Positions 24,955 through 36,400 of a stretch of 64,000 nucleotides of DNA are shown piece after piece. Origin of the DNA: Lineus longissimus (lineage: Eukaryota > Nemertea > Pilidiophora > Heteronemertea > Lineidae); assembly GCF_910592395.1 (NCBI RefSeq), contig NC_088321.1, forward strand, positions 12,834,001 to 12,898,000, read 5' to 3'. Below the pieces are notes generated by a model that worked only from the letters and a program-made list of their open reading frames with translations, did not search any database and had not been told where the DNA came from. Made by a program: the position numbers and the translations under genes. Every line of letters starts with the position of its first letter. Within the stretch, counting starts at the first letter, position 1.

Positions 24955-25400
24955 CTTTAAAGTTTTTGGTTTTGGCCCCCTAGTGGCCAAGTTAAGAATC
25001 ACACCTATGTGAAATACAGTGTCCTCGTTCATCTGATGCGCGGGGGGGGGTTATGTGTGCATAGTTCATAGCACTACAGTGTAGCGGTTTTAAAAAAAAC
25101 GTGCCAATGTTTGAAATAGGATACAGACAGCCACCAGATACTGTACCAATATATTAAAGACTCCTCTACATGAAAGTTGAGCCAAAAAATGACATTACTT
25201 ACCCACAAGTCAAGAATCACACCTAAGTGAAATACAGTGTCCTTTGTCATCTGATGCGCGGGGGGGGGGGGAGGTTATGTGTGCATAGTCCATAGCACTA
25301 CAGTGTAGCATTTAAAAAAACGTGCCAATGTTTGAAATAGGACACAGACAGCCACCAGATACTGTAGTACTTCATCATAGACTCCCCTACAGTACATGCA
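24955..25400. repeat. ~245-bp tandem duplication of an interspersed repeat
   Basis: Two head-to-tail copies share AAGAATCACACCTA.GTGAAA, CATCTGATGCGCGGGG, TAGCACTACAGTGTAGC and ACGTGCCAATGTTTGAAATA. The first copy also carries the TTTTGGCCCCCTAGTGGCCAA block of the repeat family seen at 2590-3505. G-run length differs between copies. Confidence 0.8.
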
Positions 25401-25428
25401 CGTTGAGCCAAAAAGTGACATTACTTAC

Positions 25429-25524
25429 CCACAGATGATACCCTGTTTCCTGTCGTACACCCCCAAGGGTGTAGGAATATCCTCGGCGATGTGACTCTCT
25501 GCAGGTTGCAGGACACATAGGCAC
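25429..25524 (-). CDS. candidate internal exon, unrecognised product or 5' UTR exon
   Basis: A 96-bp segment on the minus strand is bounded by a good acceptor (TTTGTTTGCAG) and an excellent donor (GTAAGT). One frame is open throughout and reads C-L-C-V-L-Q-P-A-E-S-H-I-A-E-D then IPTPLGVYDRKQGIICG, entering at phase 1 and leaving at phase 2. I do not recognise the peptide. A 32-bp segment at 26278-26309, with acceptor and GTAAGT donor, would splice to it in a compatible phase. It lies 2 kb upstream of CDC42SE on the same strand, and CDC42SE needs an upstream non-coding exon, so it may be a leader exon of that gene instead. Confidence 0.35.
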
Positions 25525-25797
25525 CTGCAAACAAAACCAGATAATAACACATAGTCGGATGTTCACCCCTTAGCGGGAATCGTGTGTGTGTCAATTGTCA
25601 TGTCTGTAGTGTAAACAGGAAACCCTATCTGTCACTTTCATTGCTTTGTTTTGGAATTGGTAATTTAAATAAAATTTACCTAGTAATCAGGAGACCTCTC
25701 TAAAAGGACAGCATGATTTATCAGTCCCATCAATCACTCTCAATTTGAGACAGACATCGGCAAAGGCCCAATTTCTGGGCCACAACGCCTAAAATAA

Positions 25798-25832
25798 ATG
25801 ATGATGATGATGACGATGATAATGATGATGAT
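25798..25832. repeat. (GAT)n-like microsatellite
   Basis: Imperfect GAT/GAC triplets in a short run. A frame through it starts with a run of methionines, which is an artefact. Confidence 0.85.
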
Positions 25833-26277
25833 TACGTTTTTTGACCCAACCGAAGCAGATTCAAAGCATGATAGAATCAACAGTGATGAGACACTGCTTG
25901 GGAGTTTCGATTCATTGGCCAACTCCTACACGACATGCACATCTGACTTGAGACATGACCTAATCTTCGACACAGTAGATACAAAGTTTCAAGTCCACCA
26001 TCTTGACCCTCAATGTATTGACATCGCTAAGCTTTACAGACAACGCGCGTCAATGCCTTGAAGAAAAGTACAGCATGCATTTGTATGCAATCTACATGTA
26101 TTTCAAAAGAAGTTGATCGGCTATTATGGTACATGTACACACAATGGAAACAAGTTAGCGTGATGCCACTGACCATCGCTAAATTGCTCAAATCAGTGGT
26201 CTGATATCTTGGCACGTCATGTGTAACATTTTCGTGTCTCATTCAAAAACCATAATATGCTTTGCGTTGAAACTTAC

Positions 26278-26309
26278 GCAGTGTCTAGAGAAGGTAAAAA
26301 CGGCCAACC
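26278..26309 (-). other. candidate 32-bp micro-exon
   Basis: On the minus strand an acceptor (TATCTTCACAG) precedes 32 bases, followed by the perfect donor GTAAGT. Read as G-W-P-F-L-P-S-L-D-T it would join the candidate exon at 25429-25524 in frame. Equally it may be non-coding leader sequence. Support is splice signals only. Confidence 0.2.
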
Positions 26310-27194
26310 CTGTGAAGATATTTTAAAATCCATTTCTGTTAGCAGCACAGTGGCCATGGAAAGTGAGGTCGGGGTGATCGAAAAACGGATTCACCATATG
26401 TCGTTATACCGCATACGGATATTGTACATTGCATACAGCAGAATCAGATCAAAGTTGGGTGCAGTGCATCGTAAAGTGAGGCGCGCAAAATACAGAAAAA
26501 TTACACGTATTTCTTCAGTGGTATGGGCGGAGGTAACGGAGGCAATACCACTGGAAGTCAGTATGCAAGTCCACAGGCAGCGGTGCTAACAGAGGGAACC
26601 GCCGCTGCTGAAAGATTTAGAAAGAACTCATCAGGTCAGCTGATCAATTTACATCACAGCACATTTCACAAGATCTGACTGCACTTCAACAAGATTTGCT
26701 TCTTCTTTGCATCACTGTCATTATGTCCTCTATCAACCCAGCAGACAGTATACTACTTCATCTTGAGTTGTAGACAAATCATTACTAAAATACTAGATTC
26801 TGACTCGGTGGAGTAGAACATTTTGACTTGGTGGTAAGGGCCCATTTGACTAAGTGGTTTCAAACTTGGACTCTACGGTACATGTAGTATGTAGGCAGGC
26901 AACTAATAGAAGGAAGAAAACACGGGATAGGATATAGATGGGGACACAAGATGCCTTGCTTGCACACAGGATTGCGGTGACATGAACCTTTTTGTGCTCG
27001 GCACAGAGATTACCACCGAGTGCCCTGCTTTCAGCTCTTCCCTTCCACACCTCTTGGCCAAAGTCAAGCTCTCTTTCCACTGTTTATAATATTGATTTTG
27101 TGTACATGTGACATCAGTTTGCCACCAGCTGGCCGCTATTGACATGACTGAGGCCTACCTCACAAGTTCGTCATGTTTTCCTCATCTGTCTATG

Positions 27195-27367
27195 TAGAGT
27201 GGAACCTCCCTTAGCAGACACCTCTGTAAAACAGGACTCCTGTCTTTAGTCCTGAACTGGTCACTTCTATTCAATTTGACCTCTGTAATCAGGACACCTC
27301 TCCATTCAGGACAGCATTTGCCAGTCCAAAGATTGTCCTAAAACTGGTAAAAGAGGTTCTACTGAAC
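27195..27367. mobile_element. short pogo/Tigger-like non-autonomous element
   Basis: The left terminus GAGTGGAACCTCCCTTAGCA is preceded by TA. The right terminus GAGGTTCTACTG is its complement. Internal words (TTTGACCTCTGTAATCAGGA, CACCTCTCCATTCAGGACAG) are shared with 43770-43947. TA target sites and CAGTAGAACC-like ends are typical of the pogo/Tigger branch of Tc1/mariner. No transposase is present. Confidence 0.75.
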
Positions 27368-27819
27368 ATGTCCATATACTTTCATACACGTCATAATCCC
27401 TTTCCCAGTGAAAGAAAAATTTGAGACCGGCTAGCCTCCCGAAACTGCGTGGTTGAAAACTTTTTGCATACGTTTGTGACGAGGCTGGTTTGTCTCCGTT
27501 TCGTCTTGTCTCTCTGTCCTTGGTTGTGACGAGTGTGATTCACTTCGGGCAGATGGCACCACTGTTCTAGGTCAAGCGCCGCCATCTCTCAACCAGTGAA
27601 CACGTAGATTTTCTTCTCTCCAAACTTCTGTACATTTCTCTATACATTCTCAAGTTGTGTTCATTAAATTATTTCTATTCGATTTCTATGGTTTTGTGGA
27701 TTCTTTTGAGGCCACGATACTTTCGCGAGCCGTTGTATCGTGACAACGTTGCTCGCGCTTTTTCCGTGAAGCCCTTTTGAGGTGGATCTAGGCGGGATGG
27801 TCGGTAGCATGATAAAGGC

Positions 27820-28581
27820 CAAGGTGTCCGCAATAGAGAGGTTTTCGCAATAGAGAGGTTATGCCAAATCGTCCGATAGGTGGATTTGAAGTTCCCGCCT
27901 TACAGGTCTTGGTTTTCTCTGTGTCGACATCTAGCGTAGAAACTTCAAACCTGTTGGCTGATCGGTATTTGCTTGTGATGTTGCGTTGAATGACGTGAGC
28001 TACTTTGGAACTCAGAGAGTGAATAATCTCTCTAGTAAAAGGTGCCCATTTTATTGCAAAATCTTCTCGACATGTCATAATGTGTGAAAAAACACCATAA
28101 TTTCTGTCCATCAGCCACCTTTGATTAATAATTAATTTTTTCTAATTTCTCTACTAACGCATATTCGCCGCAACACTGACAAAACCGCGTGGGTTTATGA
28201 GTGTCCGTTGACACAATAGGCCTATGTGATTAGCTGAAAAGATGAGTAAACAAATGCCGCGGCTCAATTAGGATACAAAAACACAATGCCATGGGGTAAT
28301 TACGTTGATTAATTACGCAAATATCACACCTGTCGGGCCTAGTTGACTCTCCAAGCGCACGCGGGAAACCATTGTTTTTGCCCACTGTCCGTAATTGGGA
28401 GGGAATTGGACCAAAAATTGGCTATCGCCCTGTCCGCAATTCAGTAGAGTAGAGAGGTGTCCGCCGTACAGAGGTTTTTGTTATTGGAAATGACTTAGAA
28501 AAAAATCGGGACTGGCCGGACGTGTCCGTAATGTAGAGGCGTCCGCCTGGCAGAGGTGTCCGCTAAGGGAGGTTCTACTGT
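27820..28581. mobile_element. pogo/Tigger-like element remnant with intact right terminus
   Basis: The right end GGGAGGTTCTACTG-TA is the complement of the family terminus, and GTCCGTAATGTAGAG / GTCCGCAATAGAGAGG repeats lie at both sides. There is no matching left terminus at 27820, but 27195 carries one. So either this is a 5'-truncated copy or 27195-28581 is a single 1.4-kb element. I see no transposase (no DDE-domain open frame). Confidence 0.6.
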
Positions 28582-30120
28582 ACACAACTGCCTTCTCACC
28601 TGGTGCCTGGCAATTCAGAGTTAAAATGAGATAACTGTACTCGCTAGACCTCTAACTACATGTAGGGGTGACACCATATTCTATGATATTATTTCATAAA
28701 TAAACTCTTCTTTCGTTATACTGGCAACCTCAACTAAAATTGTTTGTGGCAAAACATCATGGCTCTACTTTTTTCAATGAAAGAAATAATATGTTACATG
28801 TACGGTAATCATACTTTTTTTACTTGAACGCGCTTACCAAGGAGAAATTCTACATCATATACTTTGTAATCTAGGCTGAGAAGATAGTAATATAGTACAT
28901 ACATTTAGCAGCTGTGAGTGATCGCATACGTAGTTATCTACTGGTAAAATAGCGGCTCCAGCTCTATAAGATGAAGCTTTTGATTACTGGGCATAAGCAG
29001 AAATGCTCAAAAAAGTAAATGATTCCCTTTGATAAACCCTACATGTTATTCTTCCCACAGCCTAATCTCATCTCAAAGATGCCATTATTTATGAGTTACC
29101 ATGGTAACGATCAGCGGGAGCAGGAACATGAGTCATCATTTCAGACATCTGATACAAAAGCAGATCGATGAGTGCTCCTCTGTCTCACCAAGCAGGTGAG
29201 AAAAATCTGAGCTGTCTTCGTAGATCTCATTCATGTTCATGGATTCAGAGAACCTGGTGAGACGATATTTCAGCAGCAGTGTATGATGTCACACAGCTGA
29301 ATTTAGCCAATATTAAAAATATCTAAAATTTATTTTTAATCCTAATACTTGGTTGACCTTGAACCAGGCCTGCATGAAAGACTTTAAGAAATTGCTGATG
29401 AAGATGAGCGAGGTTGTGTTTTTTTATTTACCTAAAGTATTTTTCCCATCATGCAGATCGTGCCAAATCCTCTAGATCCAATTCCACCAGCATTTTTACA
29501 GAGATTTTATCATCTGCACACATGCATGACATAGTAATGATATGCCCTTGACTTTGAAGGACTGATGACTGTTACCGATACAAATGTAGTCTACTTTATC
29601 TCTGATTATTATTTCAATAAGTTATGAATCTGATTATCATAGGTACATGTCTCATGTAGTTGATAAAAATAATGACTACGGTGATGATGATGCATTTATA
29701 ACTGGTATGACGCTATTGCCAATACTTAACTTTAAACTAAAGGGACAATTTAGGCGTTGACAAACTATGACATAATGTACATGATCTACGTACGCTGGAG
29801 CCCGGCAAGTAAAACTAAAAGTTAGCTTTTTTTCTTTCATGTTTTCTTCTGCCAGTTACGCCGTAACCAAATAGGGTCAGCAAAAAGTACGGTCGATGCC
29901 AGAAAATGCCCCTCTCGGGCCATTGTCTGGGGTCTTTTTCTGTGAAGATCTAATGTAAAGATGGTTTCTTTTGCCGACCCTACGTGATACCGGTCTATCT
30001 GGCAGCCAAAGAGCCTACCTGGATACGATTTTTGTCACAATAGCAGTTGTACATCATCGCCATCAGTTAAGCATCATAATGCAAGAGAAATATCAACAGG
30101 AGGGTAGATTGCGTGCCATC
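28582..30120. other. gene-free stretch
   Basis: I see no convincing exon. A potential short plus-strand first exon at about 29168-29196 (ATG, nine codons, donor GTGAGA) has no supporting partner and is not called. Confidence 0.4.
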
Positions 30121-30210
30121 ACTTCTGGACGAATCTTTATTCGGACTCCCGAGTCCAAATTAAGACTCCGGAATAAAGAAACGTTTCCGAATAAAGACTC
30201 GTCCAGAAAT
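30121..30210. mobile_element. foldback MITE, ~90 bp
   Basis: ACTTCTGGACGAATCTTTAT followed by TCGG pairs with CCGAATAAAGACTCGTCCAG followed by AAAT, around a loop that itself contains ACTCCCGAGT. It is non-coding. Confidence 0.75.
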
Positions 30211-31124
30211 GCCATGGGCATGGTTTTTACAAATTTGCTCCGAGTGTTGATGTCATTCGATATCATATTGAACCATCTATTCCAGGCCTAGGCCTATTTC
30301 AATCCAAGGGCAAAGGGCAAGGCATTGCAGTTGCACACTCACTCCTCCACTCTCAAGTTTGGAGAGTAGCGTAGTGACAGTGTACCTACACATCACAAGA
30401 ATGACATATGCACATACCATGCAATGCTAAATGTACATGTGTACTGTAATGTACTACCACAGTTACACGCATGCTTCCGGGTTAGGCCACATCTCATTTC
30501 AACTTCCGGTGAAATTATTGGACACAGTCAAGTACAAAATCAACGTATTTAGAGACAAGCCTTCTTACCACAAATAAATAAACTATTGGTCTCTGTCTTG
30601 GTAAAGTTGTCCTTGAAATCAGATTTCTAAATCCAGCCGAATCTGTGAAAATATTAGACAACAACTACACCACACAGTCAATGTTGTCAATATCGAGTCG
30701 AACTGAAACACGCATGCGCAAGCGCATTGGCGTACCGATACGCGCACCTGCTTTAATCTCAATTTGCGGACGAGCACAGGGCGTGGTTCAATCAAATTAA
30801 ATCAAATAAATTCAAGCGTTTGGCATTGACGAGAGCTGGTTTTACACTTTATGGGTCATATATAAGTTTTCTTTAAGCTTAACACAACTTGAAGGATTTA
30901 TGACAGTTTCTTAATTGATAATTTGCCTTTTGGTTTAGGCTCTATTTTTCAAATTGAAGTATGATTCATCTACGTTCATCGCGCGTCGCCCATTGTGGCA
31001 GAGGTGAAACGGGTATCTCGAGTAGGCCAATCTCCACACACAGACACGTGTATTCAACTATACAACAAAATCGTCATGCTGCACGAGTTTGTGGCCTCTG
31101 CACAATTTCGTCTAACTTGTATGG

Positions 31125-31408
31125 TTGGGTTGGATGTGGTGGAGTCTCTTGGGAGGGTTCGTTAGTCTCTGGTGAAGTCAGGTTATATTTGATGCCGTCT
31201 CTTGGAGGGATTGTTACTCTGTCTCTGATAAAGTCAGGTTAATGGATGTGATACTGTCTCTCAGAGAGTTTGTCTATGAATCATGAAGTCTGGTTATGTT
31301 ATGCTGTCTCTTGGAGGGATTGTTATTCTGTTTCCGATCTGGTAATGTTAGGTTGGATGTGATGCTGTCTCTTGGAGGGTTTGTTGCTCTTGTCTCAGAT
31401 GAAGTTGG
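31125..31408. repeat. degenerate minisatellite, ~58-bp unit, five copies
   Basis: Each copy begins GGTT(ggatgt/atatttga) followed by GATGCTGTCTCTTGGAGGGA-type sequence and ends GATGAAGTCAGGTT or a variant. Copies start near 31127, 31183, 31239, 31293 and 31352. They are well diverged, so the array is old. Confidence 0.8.
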
Positions 31409-32560
31409 TAGGGATGCCAATCCTGAGCCAAGGCATAAAGTCTGAAGTTTTTTTCTTGCACAAACCTTGTGCTTGGAAAAAATGCCTCTAAAATGTTTAG
31501 TTTTGGTCCAAATTTGAAATTTCAAAGATCCACAGGGAGTTGAGACAGTGATATGGCAATTTCAAACATCAACTGGAAGTTTTGAAACAGCCCCCATTCC
31601 GAGGCAAACTTCAACAGCATTACTCTTCTCAATTCACTCACAATGATTACTGAGGCAATATATATCATAACAGCAACATGTACCCCATGTAAATAATGGT
31701 AACATATTTATTCTAAACCATTGTGCCTGTCAAAGCACTGCAGCACAAAACGAGTTACTAACAAGCAATGATAGCCTTGGAAAGAACAGAAGTTTATAAC
31801 CTTGAATTCTGATAATGTACCACCACCAACCAGCTTCCTCATCTGAAATAATATCTTGCCCATATCCAATTGGGTTTTAGCTGACAAATTCAGTCAGTCA
31901 GAGCTGGTCTTGAACAGTACATAATAATGCCTACTAGAAAATGTGATAATCCACCATCCAGGTTGTGATTCAAAAGATAGAATGTTTCTAGTAATTTACC
32001 TGACAGACGACTCTGTCTAGACGCCATGTTACACAGTGATTGTTATGTAGAAAAAAAAAGTTCATATGATTACAGTACATGGCCTGCACAACAAAAGAGA
32101 CAGAACTCCATGCATTCCTGGAACAAAACAAATAAAAGGCCCGACACCATGAACTGGAAGTAATACAAGGACCTACAGCAAGCACTGGGAATCATTGAAG
32201 ACCTAAACCAGAACCAGTTATGGTTTCTATGAGTAATCAGCATAGCAGTGACCCGGATCATAAATTTCATTGTGATAACTCCAAAATTTCTCCAGTTAGA
32301 GCAAACATGTAGATGCAGCAGACAATACAGAAACCAGCCAAGAACACAAGCCCCCCCCCCCCTCACTTCATTGAGTGGGTGCATTATCAAACAAGATTAT
32401 CAGGTTGTTGAACACATACTTAAAGTGTCATCGAGATGATGATGTGAGAAAATGAACCATCCAGGCCATTGTGCTCACCGGAATGACATTGAAATATATG
32501 GACAAGTAGACTAGGCCTATGCATAAAACATTAACAACACATCCCTTTCCCAATTGACCA

Positions 32561-32758
32561 TATATGTGACCCGTTCTAGCAAAACCAGTAGCATGTCACA
32601 CATAAGATGAGCCCAGGTGACACCAGGAGATAATAGAAGAAATTGATGTCGTCAGACTTCACAAAAGGCAGACAATAGTGAAATGAACAAACGGTCCGTC
32701 TCAACCTGCCAAGCTCCGAGCGACATGCGACTGGTTTTGCTGGAACGGGTCACATATG
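32561..32758. mobile_element. palindromic MITE, family A copy 2
   Basis: The termini TATATGTGACCCGTTCTAGC and TGGAACGGGTCACATA are inverted, with CAAAACCAG / CTGGTTTTG inside. The interior (CACAAAAGGCAGACAATAG, GAAATGAACAA, CTCAACCTGCCAAGCT) matches the other two copies. Confidence 0.85.
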
Positions 32759-32872
32759 GACACATGACATAGAGATTTTAGCATAATATTTGAAGGTAAT
32801 ATGGCCAATGATATTGAGAACGATAAAAGTAGAGAAGAAACTTCGAGAAATCAGCATGTCAAAGTCAGACTT

Positions 32873-32994
32873 ATTTTATAGGCCTACACTGCTCGACTTG
32901 AAAATTTCCATTTGCGTAAATTAGTACTGATATGAATGAGAGCAAATTTACGCAATCAGAAATTTTCAAATCGAGCGGTGTAGGCCTATAAAAT
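32873..32994. mobile_element. foldback MITE, ~120 bp, near-perfect arms
   Basis: ATTTTATAGGCCTACACTGC-TCGA at the left pairs with TCGAGCGGTGTAGGCCTATAAAAT at the right. The pairing continues through GAAAATTTCCATTTGCGTAAATT / AATTTACGCAATCAGAAATTTTC, leaving a loop of about 20 bases. Arms this similar suggest recent insertion or ongoing correction. Half-like traces (GAAATTTGTAATTGAATCAG, AAATTGCG) occur near 33590 and 34080. Confidence 0.85.
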
Positions 32995-33413
32995 GCCTAG
33001 GATTTCCAATCTTGATTCTGCCTCCAGTATAAATGCATTATCAATGTCGATGGATATCTAATGATGTCACAAACAATTGCAGTTGTGTTGCGTACACACC
33101 CCAGATGCTCTTCAAAATGTTTTTTTTAGAAAAGCTGCAACAATGCAGTATCCTATTGATATTTTCCTTGATAACATAATGTAAAGTTGCCTTTGAATCA
33201 AAATCGTATTTGGGTTTTATAAAAAAAAGCCACAAGTCATTAGATAGATGAGAAAAACTCTCCGTATCCAAGTAAAACTAGCACTGATTGCACAACACTA
33301 AAATTGTTGTGTCACGTCACCCTCAGTCGAGTGGTGTAGGTCTCAAGTGGGGGCGGCGAACAAATTTTGGATGTCATTTTGTGAACAATGATATCCATCT
33401 CTAACAATTGCTT

Positions 33414-36400
33414 CTAATCCTCGTGAACATGAGGTCCTGGCCGCGAAGTTACCACCAATATCACCAACAAAGTCAGCAGCAGGGCTCCTGAAGTCAAACC
33501 AAACAAGACCGGATATTTCTGAAAAAAGAGAGATTCAGTGACTTGGTACATCTGACAGCAAATTTAACTGACGCCGTTCGTTAAAGATTTGAAATTTGTA
33601 ATTGAATCAGAAAACCTCCAATTGCATAAATACATACTGAAGTGCACACCAAGTCCAGGAATTATGTCTGGCTCAATATGCAACCCTGGTTTTGCTCTTG
33701 GCTGTACTGCTTACCTTTAGGAAGCCGGCTGCTGCCTCCACAACTTTGTCACTGAAAGTAGAATAATAAGAAATAAATACCATTTGCAAGAAGCAGGCAT
33801 TTTATGGCCAGGTTTAGAGACAACCCAAAAAGCCATTCAATAGAGTGTAAAATAACTTGGTCTACATATACGTGTACTTACAATGGTGATGGCACTTTCG
33901 GAACTGGTCCTGATTTAGCATTCTGATAGACAGATAGAGCAAAGCTTTCTAAAGTTTTCGTGTCATCTTTTGGAAGCTCATAATAATGCATCTTTCCTTG
34001 TCGAAACCTAAACACATAAGACATTTATTGTTAAAAATCAGAGATAAGTACTAATAAAGGTCAACACCGTTAGTCATAAATTTGAAATTTGTAATTTGAA
34101 TTTGACTGGAAAGATTTTAAATTGCGCAATACTGCCTGAATAAGAATTTCAACATTGCCACTGTGTAGACAGATTATACTAAACATGTGGTTTAGCCACG
34201 ATGTATGCATGATAACTTCACTACAGCATTGTGTATATGACTGTAAAAATCAGAAGGCATACCCCTTTGAGTAAGTTATGTAGCGGTCAACATGAACTTT
34301 GTACCTCCCCACCCCTGGTTCAGACACTCAACACCTATTCGATGCTAGGAAAAAAACTGAGAGCCAGACATTGATACTTCTTTGTGACGTCTTCAGATGT
34401 CCATCTTTGAGAAAACTGGCACCAGCCCTACATTAAAGGACACACAGCATGACTAACTGGTAACACTCACAGGATCAGCTCTGGACACTTCTGGATATTC
34501 AAACGTTGAACGAGGTTGGGACTCGATGCCTTGTCTACTCTACCTACTGGCTTTTTACCCTTTAAGCTGAAAAGACGAGGTAAAGATAGATACATGCATA
34601 TTTGGGATGTTCATGAATCGGTGAAAACAAGAGTTTGTAGATGAAATCAATTCGACATACCTTACAGCGAGTGTCTCCCATCTTGGTAGAAGTTTATCAC
34701 AGCTGCTGTCATAGCTGAAGCAAAACAAACATGACATGATTCAGTACCAAATACTGCATTTTTGCGGGTGGTTAATTCTGGCTCAGAGAAAACTGACAGT
34801 TGTGTAAACAAAACATTGTGGCATAACAAAAGAAGGGGGGTGGTCGCATGAAACGGTGCATCAAGTGTTTTGTCACTAATGCTGATGTCACCTGTCGTGA
34901 AGAGATCAAACCTGTATGTTTGTAGTACATGTACATGTAAGGTAGACTAGAATGGGGTAATTGTAGCCTCGGTTTAATTGTAGCACCTGCCTATGATATT
35001 GACTGATATCTCCATGCATCAAACAATGCAGGGGCTACAAATACCCCATTCTCCCTTACATCGAATAAAAACTTTATAAGCAAGCCCTAATAAAGTGATC
35101 ATCTTTCGTCTTGAACACCATTTTATCCCCCCACCATACGTAGTACAGACTGGTGCTGATCTCTACGATTATTTGGTCAGTGTTGCGAGGTACTTTTGAA
35201 CATGGCTTGTCAATTTCAGCTCGCCCTGGTACAACCCATTCTATTGCATTGTTTACCGCATGCACTTCAATGATTTTTCAATAATCCTGCTTGGAGTAGT
35301 CACGGTCATACTGGCAGCTATTTTTGTATAAAAGATATCTCATGCCCAAGTTGTCCTTTTAACATGTGAGCTAGAATAGAAGCTGATGGACCTACTCACA
35401 ACATGACAAACCAGTCTCCGGTGGTTGCACCTGTCGATGCCTGTGTGTCGTGTTCAAAGTTATCATCGTTGAGTAAAATGGTTGTTGTTGACTTGGCCGT
35501 CAGGAGCCACAGGATCACATCCTGAGCTTGTAAACGTTTAGACTGGCTCACACCTGCAAGTTTGCAACAATAATAAAAAGTTATATAATCACTATCAAGT
35601 ATGAATTATGCATACTTGTCACTATGTATACATCAAGTAAGCTTAAATTCACTCCATGGAATGTCCGATATGAAATCCTCATTGTTAGTTATAATATTCT
35701 GTCTTCTGGCATAGAAATTGTTCCTTGGGCTAGCCAGACCTAGGCCATGCACTTGGCCCTGTACATGTAGGATGGTTCTTGCAGTAGACCCTTCAAAGAT
35801 CCTACCCTTTCCCTATGACACCCTGCCCAACCTGTGGTGTGGTCTTTCACTCTCAGGGATTTATCAGCTGCAACTATGAATGATGTCGGGGCTTGTTCTT
35901 CCAACCACTGCAAGGTCAGATGGTTGACAGGTGAGATCTCCTGAACATTTCAGACTTTCAGATTTAATACATACATAGTTTTTTGTTACAAGAATGTAGG
36001 AGTATCGTAAACCTGAATCTCAGGATGACACATGGCCAACTCACCTTCATATGGCACTGGGACTCCTTCGCGGAAGAAGATCAGGACTGGGTGGCCACTG
36101 ATGCCAAACTGCATCATCTGTTCAGGTAGGAAAGAGGCGAACGCCTTTAGCCCTGAAACATATACAACAAATGTTACAGCCCGAGCTAGAAATTGTACCC
36201 AGGCAGGCGTTGGCTGAATGCCGTACCCTAGCTTTTTTACTTAAGTTTCTTGTCACAAACCAGTTTTAATTCGTCACTTGTGGGGTCCCAGAAAAAGGCA
36301 AAAACTCTGCTTTCTACTGTGCATCTGATACATTACCGAAACCCAAAGTCATGAACACATTGCTTTTGACCTCTTAGCTTCTGAAAATTGTTGGGATTGT

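Noticed and set aside
29168-29196. Short first exon (ATG plus nine codons, GTGAGA donor)
   Set aside because: No downstream partner exon or protein similarity supports it.
35548-35554. Alternative acceptor for exon 4 of the thioredoxin-like gene
   Set aside because: Using the first AG (TTGCAG|GTGTGAG) puts the downstream domain out of frame and gives a stop. The AG seven bases later restores the frame.
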